From NCBI GenBank assembly GCA_018828125.1, contig JAHJWB010000014.1, positions 124,001 to 188,000 on the forward strand: a DNA stretch of 64,000 bases, given 5' to 3'. Positions 54,482 to 63,905 of the stretch are shown here, piece by piece. Numbering within the stretch: position 1 is the first letter of the stretch; the number at the start of each line of letters is the position of its first letter. The position numbers and the translations under genes are program-made. Origin of the DNA: Gammaproteobacteria bacterium. Its GTDB lineage: Bacteria > Pseudomonadota > Gammaproteobacteria > Burkholderiales > Burkholderiaceae_C. The notes below the pieces were generated by a model. That model was not told the origin of the DNA. It made no database searches and saw only the letters and a program-made list of their open reading frames with translations.

Positions 54482-54775
54482 TCAGGACGATCGATCTTGC
54501 GCAGCGATGCGGCTGCGTTCCGCCTGCACTAGGCGTTCGTACATCCCCCCGCCACCCGTCACCAAGAACACCACCACGCCATGCACGGCCAGGCCAATGC
54601 CCCAGCCAACCGCTGGAAACACGGCCCAGTGGCGGCCGCTGGCGGCCGACAGCGTGATCAGCAGCAGGTTGACCAGGATGTAGACGCTGGCGTGGAGATA
54701 CCAGCCCAGTTTGGCGCCAGCGCGCTTGCGGGCCAGGCGTTCGAGGGGGTCGGCGGAGGGGTAATCGTGGCGCAT
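54482..54775 (-). CDS. 2TM-domain protein, paralogue
   Basis: 97 residues from ATG 54775. The longer frame upstream would overlap the DUF6622 gene and is rejected. It shares LARKRAGAKLGWY, the helix pattern and GWGIGLAVHGVVVFLV with the protein at 53119-53421. A 39-bp stretch (54698-54736) is identical in DNA to 53347-53385. Its stop lies 3 bp before the hydrolase start. Confidence 0.85.
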   Translation of the reverse strand: MRHDYPSADPLERLARKRAGAKLGWYLHASVYILVNLLLITLSAASGRHWAVFPAVGWGIGLAVHGVVVFLVTGGGGMYERLVQAERSRIAAQDRSS

Positions 54776-54819
54776 GGGGTGTACCGGTCGTGGAGGGGGT
54801 GAGGTGAGGGTGAAGGTGT

Positions 54820-55389
54820 TCAGGCCGATGCGGTGGTTGCTGCCCGCGGAGCGTTCTCGCGTGCCAGCCGCAACAGGCGCCATGACCGGGCTGCAATCAG
54901 GCCGTTGAACACCCCATACAAGACAGCGATCTGGAGCGCAAAGCCACCGTCACCTGCCAAGGCAGGCTGCATGGCCAGCTCGACACCGACGAAGTATTTG
55001 GTCAGGAAAATCCCGAGGATCAGCACCAGTGGCATGGCACTGCCGGGTATGTAGAAGCTGCGCGAGCTGCCCGCATAGTGCGTGCCCTTTGGGGCGGTGG
55101 GCTGGAACCACAGAGCAAGGGCAGCGATCAGCGCGGCGGCCAGCAGCCAGGCACCCAGCACCGCACCTGCCGGGCCCGACGCACCGAACGCAGACACAAG
55201 CCCATAGACCGACAGGCCGGTCATCGCCACGGGCATGACCATGGCACGCACCAAGCTGACCTGGCGGTCAAAGATCTGGCTGCCGCCCAGCCCGAGCAGT
55301 CCGGTCAACAAGGCCCACACCCAGAAGGGCGTGTTTTGGATGATCTGGCCCAGTACCTGGGGTTGTTGGATGAGAAGGTTGAACAGCAT
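54820..55389 (-). CDS. DUF6622-type membrane protein
   Basis: 189 residues, five to six hydrophobic helices. Marks are MLFNLLIQQPQVLGQIIQNTPFWVWALLTGLLGLG, SGPAGAVLGAWLLAAALIAAL and FYIPGSAMPLVLILGIFLTKYFVG. Matches the DUF6622 family as I know it; function unknown. Part of a run of small membrane genes on the minus strand with the DUF2306 gene. Confidence 0.8.
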   Translation of the reverse strand: MLFNLLIQQPQVLGQIIQNTPFWVWALLTGLLGLGGSQIFDRQVSLVRAMVMPVAMTGLSVYGLVSAFGASGPAGAVLGAWLLAAALIAALALWFQPTAPKGTHYAGSSRSFYIPGSAMPLVLILGIFLTKYFVGVELAMQPALAGDGGFALQIAVLYGVFNGLIAARSWRLLRLARENAPRAATTASA

Positions 55390-55449
55390 GGTGCGGGTCC
55401 GACGAATTGAAAAAAATGAAAAGAATGGGCAGAGGCCGGTCGCGTGACT

Positions 55450-55860
55450 TCAGGCCATACCCAGTGCCGTCCACAGCGAGTGGCCCAAAAGGCGGTTCGG
55501 CAGCAAGGTGAACCCTCCGGCCACCACACAGGCGCCGACGTAGATGTATTGCATGGTCTGGCGGTGGCCCACGATGTTGCGGCGTGCCAGAAGAACGAAC
55601 GACACCACCAGCATGCCCAGCGTGAGCGGGATCAAAAGGTGGATCAGGCCAAAACTGCCCCAGCGCGGGCCGTTGCCACCACTGATGAAAATGGCAGACA
55701 CCGCAGTGGCAACCATAAGAGTGACCCAGGCATATCCCGCAGCCCGGTGCAGGCGTGGCCGCTGGGTGCGGCCCTTGCGTGCCCACAACGCGATGGGGCC
55801 GAGGGCAGTGGCGGCCAGCGCGGCAGCCAGGTGGATGGCGATGATGGGAGTAAGTTGCAT
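55450..55860 (-). CDS. DUF2306 membrane protein
   Basis: 136 residues, four hydrophobic helices. Marks are LTPIIAIHLAAALAATALGPIALWARKG, HRAAGYAWVTLMVATAVSAIFI and LLARRNIVGHRQTMQYIYVGACVVAGGFTLLPNRLLG, as in DUF2306. Conserved His and Arg residues at the helix ends hint at a haem or quinone site; that is inference. First gene of the minus-strand run 54482-55860. Confidence 0.83.
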   Translation of the reverse strand: MQLTPIIAIHLAAALAATALGPIALWARKGRTQRPRLHRAAGYAWVTLMVATAVSAIFISGGNGPRWGSFGLIHLLIPLTLGMLVVSFVLLARRNIVGHRQTMQYIYVGACVVAGGFTLLPNRLLGHSLWTALGMA

Positions 55861-56178
55861 GGGTGGGCTCCTGGCGTTCGGTGGAGTGAACTGTGCCCAC
55901 CCGCCCTGTGCGTCGCCAGCGCGCTGCGACGAAATGCGGATGTGCGGGTGCGAGATGCAGGAGGACGGCGCGAGGTGAAGGCCTGTTCAGCCGAATTAGG
56001 GGGAGGGGCCCGCGCCCTGAACCTGGATTCAAGGGGGAACCCCTCAGGTTTACTTTTCTTCGCATAACGTTCAAGGCAGAGCGTGGGTGGACCCTCTACG
56101 ATCCGGTACGGCGCGATCCAGCAGATCCCGCGCTTGGCCCATTCCGGCCCGCACCCAAGAACACGAATCAGGACCGTC
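55861..56178. other. Intergenic promoter region of the RND operon, no gene seen
   Basis: 318 bp between divergent genes (DUF2306 leftward, mdtA rightward). No open frame here resembles a protein. A short AGGGG-gaa-CCCCT dyad lies near 56033-56047. I see no two-component box that I can name, and no -35/-10 pair that is clearly good. A CAGGAC stretch before the mdtA ATG is the likely ribosome site. Confidence 0.6.
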
Positions 56179-57522
56179 ATGACCCCGCAAGAAGCCCACG
56201 CGCGCCCACCATCGGCTATCCCACCTGCTCCTCCAAATCCCCCACCACGCCGCTCTCGTTGGGTCGGGACCCTGGTGGCGCTGCTGCTGGTGGCGTTGGT
56301 CGGCGCCGCCGCGTGGTACCTGGTCAAGCGCGCCAATGGCGAGTCCGGTGACGGGATGCCCAGGGGGCCAGGCGGCGGCCGTCCCACGGTGACCGTCGGC
56401 AACGCAGTGGCGCGCAAGGCCGATCTGCCGGTCATCATCGATGCGCTGGGCACCGTGACGCCCGCGACGACTGTTGTCCTTCGCCCCCAGGTGTCGGGCA
56501 TGCTCACCCAGGTGCTGTTCACGGAGGGGCAGATGGTCAAGAAGGGGCAATTGCTGGCGCAGATCGACCCTCGGCCTTTCGAGCAGGCGCTGATGCAGGC
56601 CCAAGGCACCCGCCAACGTGATGAAGCCCAGCTGGACAACGCGCGACTGACGCTGGAGCGATACCGCACCCTGCTGTCGCAAGACTCCATCGCCCGCCAG
56701 GATGTCGATACCCAGGCGGCATTGGTGAAGCAGCTCGAAGGCACGGTCATGACCGACAAAGCGCAAGAGAACACGGCCCGACTGAACTTGGACTACACGC
56801 GCATCACCGCGCCCGCGACAGGGCGCATCGGTCTGCGCACGGTGGATGCCGGCAACTATGTGACCTCTGGAGATGCTGCGGGGCTGGCCACGATCACCCA
56901 GGTGGCACCGATTGATGTGCAATTTGCGGTCCCGCAGGACCGCGTTGGCGACATCCGGGCCGCACAAACGGATTCGGCAGTGCTCGCCGTGACCGCATTG
57001 GACCGGACGCGAAAGACCGAACTGGACAAAGGCCAGTTCTCTACCCTCGACAACCAGGTGGACACCACGACCGGCACCGTCAAGGCCAAGGCTCGGTTTG
57101 ACAACGCGGCGGGTGCGCTGTTCCCCAATCAGTTTGTGAACGTGCAGTTGCTGCTGCGCAATGTATCGGCGGTGGTGGTTCCCGTCACCGCTGTGCGCAC
57201 AGGGGCGAATGGGGACTATGTGTACGTCATCAATGAAGACCGCACCGTCTCGCTGCGCAAGATCAAACGTGGGCAGGCCACCGTGGGACTGATGGCGATT
57301 GCCGAGGGCCTGCAGGAGGGCGAACGGGTGGTGACAGAAGGCGGAGACCGCCTGCAGGACGGCATGTCCGTGCAACTTCCGGGTGCTGCAGGAGCGGCTG
57401 GTGCGCGTGGGCCGCGCACGGGCGCCAGCGGCGCTCGCGGCGGCGCATCGGGCCCCCGCAGTGGCGCTTCGGCCCCTGGCGAAGGCGGCCAGCGCCGCCA
57501 GCGTCCCGCCCAGAATTCTTGA
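56179..57522 (+). CDS. mdtA: RND efflux membrane fusion protein, MdtA type
   Basis: 447 residues from ATG 56179. One N-terminal membrane helix (VGTLVALLLVALVGAAAWYLV) after a proline-rich cytoplasmic start. The mature part has the barrel-sandwich pattern (VSGMLTQVLFTEGQMVKKGQLLAQIDPRPF), a hairpin of coiled-coil helices, and YTRITAPATGRIGLRTVDAGNYV. The C-terminal tail is Gly/Ala/Arg-rich and low-complexity (residues ~405-447). It bridges the inner-membrane pumps MdtB/C to an outer-membrane channel. First gene of the operon. Confidence 0.94.
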   Translation: MTPQEAHARPPSAIPPAPPNPPPRRSRWVGTLVALLLVALVGAAAWYLVKRANGESGDGMPRGPGGGRPTVTVGNAVARKADLPVIIDALGTVTPATTVVLRPQVSGMLTQVLFTEGQMVKKGQLLAQIDPRPFEQALMQAQGTRQRDEAQLDNARLTLERYRTLLSQDSIARQDVDTQAALVKQLEGTVMTDKAQENTARLNLDYTRITAPATGRIGLRTVDAGNYVTSGDAAGLATITQVAPIDVQFAVPQDRVGDIRAAQTDSAVLAVTALDRTRKTELDKGQFSTLDNQVDTTTGTVKAKARFDNAAGALFPNQFVNVQLLLRNVSAVVVPVTAVRTGANGDYVYVINEDRTVSLRKIKRGQATVGLMAIAEGLQEGERVVTEGGDRLQDGMSVQLPGAAGAAGARGPRTGASGARGGASGPRSGASAPGEGGQRRQRPAQNS

Positions 57523-57539
57523 GCACGGACCGACACAGC

Positions 57540-60500
57540 ATGAGTCCTTCGCGTCCGTTCATTGAAAGACCCGTTGCCACGGCGCTGCTGATGCTGGCCA
57601 TTGTGTTGGCGGGGCTGGTGGGTTTCCGTTTTCTGCCGCTGTCGGCTTTGCCCGAGGTGGACTACCCGACCATCCAGGTGCAGACCTTGTATCCCGGTGC
57701 CAGTCCCGAGGTGATGAGCCGCACCGTGAGCGCGCCCCTGGAGCGCCAGTTTGGGCAAATGTCGGGCCTGGAGCGCATGGCATCCACCAGCGCGTCTGGT
57801 GTCTCCATCATCACGCTGCAGTTTGGCCTGGGCCTGGCGCTGGATGTGGCCGAGCAGGAGGTGCAGGCAGCCATCAATGCGGGCAATTCGCTGCTGCCAG
57901 CAGACCTGCCCGCCCCGCCCGTGTATGCCAAGGTCAACCCGGCCGATGCGCCGGTGCTGACGCTGGCCATCAGCTCTGACACGCTACCGCTGACCGAAGT
58001 GCAGAACCTGGTGAACACACGTCTGGCCCAAAAGATCAGCCAGGTCGGCGGAGTGGGCCTGGTGTCACTGGCCGGCGGACAAAGGCCCGCCATACGCATC
58101 CAGGCGGACACCAAGGCGCTGGCGTCTTATGGCATTGGGCTGGATACGCTGCGCACCGCCATCACCTCGGCCAACGCCAACAGCGCCAAGGGCAGTTTTG
58201 ATGGTCCCCAGCGTTCCTACACCATCAACGCAAACGACCAACTGTTGACGGTGGACGATTACAGAAATCTCATCGTGTCATGGCGCAACGGTGCACCGGT
58301 GCGCATGCTAGAAGTGGCGCGCGTGGTGGAAAGCGCCGAGAACAATCGGCTGGGTGCGTGGGCGGGTGTCAACGACCCCCATCGCGGCGTGCCCCCGGGG
58401 GGCGGCGATCCACATGAAGTGGGGAGCGTGGGGGCCACAGTCACTCCGGCCATCATCCTGAACGTGCAGCGCCAGCCCGGCGCCAACGTGATTGCCACGG
58501 TGGACGACATCAAAAAGCTGCTGCCCGAGCTACAGGCCGGGTTGCCCGCGTCGCTGAAGGTCGAGGTGCTATCAGACCGCACCACGGGTATTCGTGCGTC
58601 GGTACACCACGTCGAGATGGAACTGGCATTGGCCGTGTTGATGGTGGTGCTGGTGATCTTCTTTTTTCTGCACAGCGTGCGCGCGACCGTCATCGCCAGC
58701 CTGGCGGTGCCCATCTCGCTCATCGGCACCTGTGGCGTCATGTTCCTGCTGGGATACAGCCTCAACAACCTGAGCCTGATGGCGTTGACCATTGCTACGG
58801 GCTTTGTGGTGGACGACGCCATTGTGATGATCGAGAACATCGCGCGCTATCTGGAAAAAGGGGAACCTCCCTTCCAGGCCGCGCTCAAGGGCGCCACGCA
58901 AATCGGCTTCACGATCATTTCGCTGACGGTGTCGCTGATTGCAGTGCTGATCCCGCTGCTCTTCATGGGCGACGTGGTGGGGCGCTTGTTTCGGGAGTTT
59001 GCGGTTACTTTGGCCATCACCATCCTGATCTCCGGGGTTGTGTCGCTCACGCTGGTGCCCATGATGGCCGCCCGCTGGTTGCGTGCGGAGCCCGAGGGCG
59101 GGCCCACAGGAGTCGCGGGCCGCATCAACCGTGGCTTTGACCGGGTGATTGCGGGCTATGACCGCTGGCTGCACTGGGTGCTGCGTCACCAGAGCGCCAC
59201 GCTGGTGGTGGCGGTGCTGACGCTGGTGCTGACAGCGTTGTTGTACGTGGTCATTCCCAAGGGCTTGTTCCCCACGCAGGACACGGGGCAGCTGCAGGCG
59301 CGCATCGAAGCCTCGCAGGACGTGTCTTATACGCGCATGAGCGAACTGCAACAGGCGGCAGTGCGCGCCATTTTGCAAGACCCGGATGTCTCGTCACTCA
59401 GCTCATTTGTGGGGGTGGATGCGGCCAACAACACCATGCTGAACGCGGGCCGCATGCTCATCAACCTGAAGCCCCAGCGTGACGCACAGGAGGCCATCAT
59501 GGCGCGGCTGCGCGAACGGGTGCAATCCGTGGCGGGCGTGACGCTGTACCTGCAGCCCACGCAAGACCTGACCATTGATGCAGAGACGGGTCCTACCGAA
59601 TACCGCGTGTCCATTGGCGGTGTGGATTCGGCGCAGGTCAACGCCTGGACCCACAAGCTGGTGGAGCGGCTCCAAAGCGAACCCAAGGTGCGCAACGCCA
59701 CCACCGACGCAGGCGCGCAAGGCTTGTCCGCCTATGTGGACATTGACCGCAACACGGCCTCGCGCCTGTCGGTGACCGCCAGTTCGGTCGACGACACGCT
59801 CTACAGCGCGTTTGGTCAGCGCATCGTGTCCACCATCTTTACCGAGACCAACCAGTACCGCGTGATTCTGGAGGCCCAGCAAGAAGATCTGAACACTCCA
59901 CAGGCCCTGGGTACGTTGCAGTTGCGCACGGGCTCAGGTTCGCCCACGCCCTTGTCGGCGGTTGCCACCATCCGTGAGCAGCTGGCGCCATTACAAGTCA
60001 CGCGCGTGGCGCAGTACCCTGCAGCGACGCTGGGCTTTGACAAGGCCGAGGGCGTGTCGTTGGGCAGCGCTGTGGATGCGATCCGCGCAGCCGCCAAAGA
60101 GATCGGGTTGCCACAGGGCCTGTCGATGGAGTTTCTGGGCGCGGCCGGGGCGTACGAAAAATCGCTGTCCAGCCAACTGTGGCTCATCCTTGCGGCCATG
60201 GTCTGCGTGTACATCGTGCTGGGGGTTCTGTACGAGAGCTATATCCATCCGGTGACGATTTTGTCGACTCTGCCCTCGGCGGGTGTCGGCGCTTTGCTGG
60301 CACTCATGGTGTCGGGCAACGACCTGGGAGTGATTGGCATCATCGGCATCATTTTGCTGATTGGCATCGTGAAGAAGAACGCGATCATGATGATCGACTT
60401 CGCCATCGATGCGGAGCGCAACCAGAACATGCCGCCGCAGCAGGCCATTCACCAGGCGGCGTTGCTGCGGTTTCGCCCCATTCTCATGACCACGTTGGCT

Positions 60501-60716
60501 GCGCTTTTTGCGGCACTGCCGCTGATGCTGGGCTGGGGCGAGGGCGCCGAACTGCGGCGCCCACTGGGCTTGGCCATTTTCGGGGGGCTCATCCTGAGCC
60601 AGATGCTCACGCTGTTCACCACGCCGGTGATTTACCTCGCGTTTGACCGCCTGGGCCGCCGCTGGACGGGCCGGGGCACGGCTGCGGCGCCCGTGCAGCC
60701 AGGAGAGGTGCTGTGA
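57540..60716 (+). CDS. mdtB: RND efflux pump subunit, MdtB type, with a repeat-derived insertion
   Basis: 1058 residues from ATG 57540. Twelve membrane helices expected; marks include FIERPVATALLM, LPEVDYPTIQVQTLYPGASPEVM, GFVVDDAIVMIENI with the proton-relay Asp pair, and LIGIVKKNAIMMIDFA. The pump exports organic compounds with MdtC as heteromultimer. After LGAWAG (residue 276) about 25 extra residues (277-301, VNDPHRGVPPGGG...) stand before TPAIILNVQRQPGAN; the MdtB of E. coli goes directly from GAWAN to this motif. This insertion lies in the periplasmic porter domain and derives from a dispersed repeat. Confidence 0.94.
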   Translation: MSPSRPFIERPVATALLMLAIVLAGLVGFRFLPLSALPEVDYPTIQVQTLYPGASPEVMSRTVSAPLERQFGQMSGLERMASTSASGVSIITLQFGLGLALDVAEQEVQAAINAGNSLLPADLPAPPVYAKVNPADAPVLTLAISSDTLPLTEVQNLVNTRLAQKISQVGGVGLVSLAGGQRPAIRIQADTKALASYGIGLDTLRTAITSANANSAKGSFDGPQRSYTINANDQLLTVDDYRNLIVSWRNGAPVRMLEVARVVESAENNRLGAWAGVNDPHRGVPPGGGDPHEVGSVGATVTPAIILNVQRQPGANVIATVDDIKKLLPELQAGLPASLKVEVLSDRTTGIRASVHHVEMELALAVLMVVLVIFFFLHSVRATVIASLAVPISLIGTCGVMFLLGYSLNNLSLMALTIATGFVVDDAIVMIENIARYLEKGEPPFQAALKGATQIGFTIISLTVSLIAVLIPLLFMGDVVGRLFREFAVTLAITILISGVVSLTLVPMMAARWLRAEPEGGPTGVAGRINRGFDRVIAGYDRWLHWVLRHQSATLVVAVLTLVLTALLYVVIPKGLFPTQDTGQLQARIEASQDVSYTRMSELQQAAVRAILQDPDVSSLSSFVGVDAANNTMLNAGRMLINLKPQRDAQEAIMARLRERVQSVAGVTLYLQPTQDLTIDAETGPTEYRVSIGGVDSAQVNAWTHKLVERLQSEPKVRNATTDAGAQGLSAYVDIDRNTASRLSVTASSVDDTLYSAFGQRIVSTIFTETNQYRVILEAQQEDLNTPQALGTLQLRTGSGSPTPLSAVATIREQLAPLQVTRVAQYPAATLGFDKAEGVSLGSAVDAIRAAAKEIGLPQGLSMEFLGAAGAYEKSLSSQLWLILAAMVCVYIVLGVLYESYIHPVTILSTLPSAGVGALLALMVSGNDLGVIGIIGIILLIGIVKKNAIMMIDFAIDAERNQNMPPQQAIHQAALLRFRPILMTTLAALFAALPLMLGWGEGAELRRPLGLAIFGGLILSQMLTLFTTPVIYLAFDRLGRRWTGRGTAAAPVQPGEVL
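58368..58442 (+). repeat. In-frame repeat insertion in mdtB
   Basis: 75 bp (25 codons, no stop). It contains CCCCCGGGGGGCGGCGATCC and GAAGTGGGGAGCGTGGGGGC; the second block and the GGGGGC-nn-CGA-n-CCA before it align with the minus strand of 9385-9440. The edges coincide with the break in MdtB similarity. Confidence 0.7.
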
Positions 60717-63700
60717 ATCTTTCACGCCCTTTTGTTGAGCGGCCCGTTGCCACCGTTCTGCTCACCATCGGGATCGCGTTGGGGGGTATTGCCGCATTTT
60801 TTGTGTTGCCCGTCTCGCCGCTGCCGCAGGTGGACTACCCCGCCATTTCGGTGTCTGCCAGCTTGCCTGGCGCCAGCCCAGAGACCATGGCCACCAGCGT
60901 GGCGACGCCCCTGGAGCGTCGGCTGGGCGTGATTTCAGGTGTCAACGAAATGACCTCGACCAGCTCCAACGGGTCGGCCCGGGTGAGTCTGCAGTTTGAC
61001 CTGAACCGCAACATCGACGCCGCTGCCCGCGAGGTGCAGGCGGCCATCAACGCTTCACGCGCAGATCTGCCCGCCACCTTGCGCAGCAACCCCACGTACC
61101 GCAAGCGCAACTCGGCAGCGTCGCCCGTCATCATCCTGGCGCTGACGTCCAAAACGCGGACGCCGGGAGAGATTTACGACGCGGTGTCCAACGTTGTCAG
61201 CCAGCGGTTGTCACAGGTGGATGGCGTGGGCGAGGTGGAAATCGGTGGGGGCTCGCTCCCCGCCGTGCGGGTGGAGCTACTGCCCTTTGCGCTCAACCGC
61301 TACGGCATCAGCACCGAAGACGTGCGCGCAGCGATTCAAGCGTCGAACGCCAACCGCCCCAAAGGCGCGATCGAGGGGGATGGCCGCCGACTGCAAATCT
61401 ACACGCCCGCGCCTGCACGCAAGGCAGCAGAGTACGAATCGCTGATCATTGCGTGGCGCAATGACGCTGCCGTGCGCCTGGGCGACGTCGCCCGGGTGGT
61501 GGATGGTGTGGAGAACCGCCGCACGGTAGGCCTGTTCAACGGCGAGCCAGCCATCGTCGTGCTGGTCACGCGCCAGCCGGGCGCCAACATCATCGAAACC
61601 GTGGATGCCGTGCGGGCGCTGCTGCCAGACCTGCAGGCGCAACTGCCACAGGACATCGTCGTGGCGGTGGCTTCAGACAGTACCAACTCCATTCGCTCGT
61701 CCTTGCACGAAATCGAATTGACACTGATGGTGTCGATTGCCCTGGTGGTGTTGGTGGTGGGGTTGTTTCTGCGCAAGGCGCGCGCTACGGTGATTCCCGC
61801 GGTGGCCACCATCGTGTCGTTGCTGGGCACATTCGGGGTCATGTATTTTCTGGGTTTCAGCCTCAACAACCTGAGTTTGATGGCGCTGACGGTCGCCACA
61901 GGATTTGTGGTCGACGATGCCATCGTGGTGTTGGAGAACACCATGCGGCACATCGAGGCGGGTATGGACCGTATGGAGGCGGCACTGCAGGGCGCGCGTG
62001 AGGTGGGTTTTACGGTCCTGTCGATCAGCTTGTCGCTGGTGGCCGTGTTCATACCGCTGCTGTTCATGGACGGACAGGTGGGGCGGTTGTTCCGCGAGTT
62101 TGCCATCACCCTGTCTGCCGCGGTGATGATCTCGCTGGTGATATCGCTCACCACTACGCCCATGATGTGCGCCTGGTTGTTGCGTGCGCATGACCCGGCT
62201 AAAGACAAACCACCATCGCGCTCTGCGCGCTGGGCTGAGCGTGGCTATGACCAGGTGCTGCGGGGCTACGAACGCAGTCTGGACTGGGCACTGGCCAGCA
62301 AATGGCTGGTGGTGCTGATCTTGCTGGCCGTAGTGGGGCTCAATGTTTATTTGTTTGCCAAGATTCCCAAGGGCTATTTTCCTGAGCAGGACAACGGCCA
62401 ACTGAGTGCCGGTCTGCGGGCCGATCAGAGCATCTCTTCGGATGCGTTGGCGCGCAAATTGCGCGAGGCGGTGGAGATCATCCGAAAAGATCCGGCGGTG
62501 GACACCGTCGTGGGGTTCTCGGGTGGCAGTCGGGCGGGCGGCGGGTTCATGTTTGTCAACCTGAAGCCGCTTGGTCAGCGCACCGAAACCACCCCTGCCG
62601 TCATTGCCCGCCTGCGTCCCCAGCTCAACCAGATTACAGGACTGCGCGTGTTTCTGAACCCGGTGCAGGACTTGCGCATGGGCGGGCGGTCCAGCAACTC
62701 CACCTACCAGTACACGCTCAAGAGCGACAACCTGGCAGACCTCAAAAAATGGGCAACCGCGCTGTCTGATCGGCTCAAGGACGAACCCTTGCTCAAGGAT
62801 GTGGACACCGACCAGGCCGAAAACGGGGTGGAGACCTATATAGAGGTAGACCGTGCAAGTGCGTCGCGGTTGGGCGTCAGCGCCTCGGCTGTCAACAACG
62901 CGCTGTACAACGCTTTCGGGCAAAGGTCGGTGGCCACCATCTACGGCGAGCTCAACCAATATGCCGTCATCATGGAATGGGCGCCGGGTTACGCGCAGGG
63001 GCCGCCTGCGCTCAAGGATATCTACGTCGCGTCAAACCTCGCCGGTACAACGGGCAGCGCGGCCAATCCGGGCCAGCGTGGCGCGTCGACTGGCAACGTG
63101 ATCAGCACACAGCCGTCCACCATGGTCCCGCTCAGCGCCGTTGCGCGTGTGGTGGAGCGGGCTTCGCCCACGTCCATCAGCCACCAGGACGGAGAGCTGG
63201 CCACCACCATCTCGTTCAACATCGACCCCGGCACCTCGCTGGGGCAGGCGCAGGACGTCATTGCGCAGGCGGAGGCCGACATCGCCATGCCGACCAACGT
63301 GCGCGGTAGTTTTCAGGGCACGGCGCTCAGCGCGCAGCAGTCGCAGGGGCAGCAGGCGTTTCTGATCATTGCAGCGATTGTGGTGATCTACATCGTGTTG
63401 GGCGTGTTGTACGAGAGTCTCATCCATCCCATCACGGTGCTGACCACCTTGCCATCGGCCGGGGTGGGTGCGGTGCTGGCACTGCTGCTGTTCAACATGC
63501 AGTTCACCATCATTGCGTTGATCGGCGTGTTTCTGCTGATCGGCATCGTGAAGAAGAACGCCATCATGATCATCGACTTTGCGCTGGAAGCCGAACGTGC
63601 GCGTGGGCTCACAGCCCTGGAGGCCGTGCGTGAGGCCTGCATGATGCGGTTTCGCCCCATCCTCATGACCACCATGGCCGCTGCGCTGGGCGCGCTGCCA

Positions 63701-63895
63701 TTGGCCATCGGTTTTGGGCAGGGGTCCGAATTGCGCCAGCCGCTGGGCGTGGCGATCATCGGTGGCTTGATAGCCAGCCAGTTGCTCACCCTTCTGACCA
63801 CGCCGGTGGTGTATGTGCTGCTCGACAAGTTGCGCACGCCGGCTCCCAATGAACAACACCTGAGCCGGGCCGGAGTTTCCGGTACTGCGGCCTGA
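60713..63895 (+). CDS. mdtC: RND efflux pump subunit, MdtC type
   Basis: 1060 residues starting at GTG 60713, overlapping the mdtB stop. Marks are FVERPVATVLLTIG, LPQVDYPAISVSASLPGASPETM, GFVVDDAIVVLENT, FMDGQVGRLFREFAITL and LIGIVKKNAIMIIDFA. The periplasmic part has the typical GLFNGEPAIVVLVTRQPGAN without the insertion seen in its neighbour. A glycine/serine-rich segment near residues 770-800 (AGTTGSAANPGQRGAST) is longer than in E. coli MdtC. Confidence 0.94.
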   Translation: MNLSRPFVERPVATVLLTIGIALGGIAAFFVLPVSPLPQVDYPAISVSASLPGASPETMATSVATPLERRLGVISGVNEMTSTSSNGSARVSLQFDLNRNIDAAAREVQAAINASRADLPATLRSNPTYRKRNSAASPVIILALTSKTRTPGEIYDAVSNVVSQRLSQVDGVGEVEIGGGSLPAVRVELLPFALNRYGISTEDVRAAIQASNANRPKGAIEGDGRRLQIYTPAPARKAAEYESLIIAWRNDAAVRLGDVARVVDGVENRRTVGLFNGEPAIVVLVTRQPGANIIETVDAVRALLPDLQAQLPQDIVVAVASDSTNSIRSSLHEIELTLMVSIALVVLVVGLFLRKARATVIPAVATIVSLLGTFGVMYFLGFSLNNLSLMALTVATGFVVDDAIVVLENTMRHIEAGMDRMEAALQGAREVGFTVLSISLSLVAVFIPLLFMDGQVGRLFREFAITLSAAVMISLVISLTTTPMMCAWLLRAHDPAKDKPPSRSARWAERGYDQVLRGYERSLDWALASKWLVVLILLAVVGLNVYLFAKIPKGYFPEQDNGQLSAGLRADQSISSDALARKLREAVEIIRKDPAVDTVVGFSGGSRAGGGFMFVNLKPLGQRTETTPAVIARLRPQLNQITGLRVFLNPVQDLRMGGRSSNSTYQYTLKSDNLADLKKWATALSDRLKDEPLLKDVDTDQAENGVETYIEVDRASASRLGVSASAVNNALYNAFGQRSVATIYGELNQYAVIMEWAPGYAQGPPALKDIYVASNLAGTTGSAANPGQRGASTGNVISTQPSTMVPLSAVARVVERASPTSISHQDGELATTISFNIDPGTSLGQAQDVIAQAEADIAMPTNVRGSFQGTALSAQQSQGQQAFLIIAAIVVIYIVLGVLYESLIHPITVLTTLPSAGVGAVLALLLFNMQFTIIALIGVFLLIGIVKKNAIMIIDFALEAERARGLTALEAVREACMMRFRPILMTTMAAALGALPLAIGFGQGSELRQPLGVAIIGGLIASQLLTLLTTPVVYVLLDKLRTPAPNEQHLSRAGVSGTAA

Positions 63896-63905
63896 TGGGC
63901 GAGTT

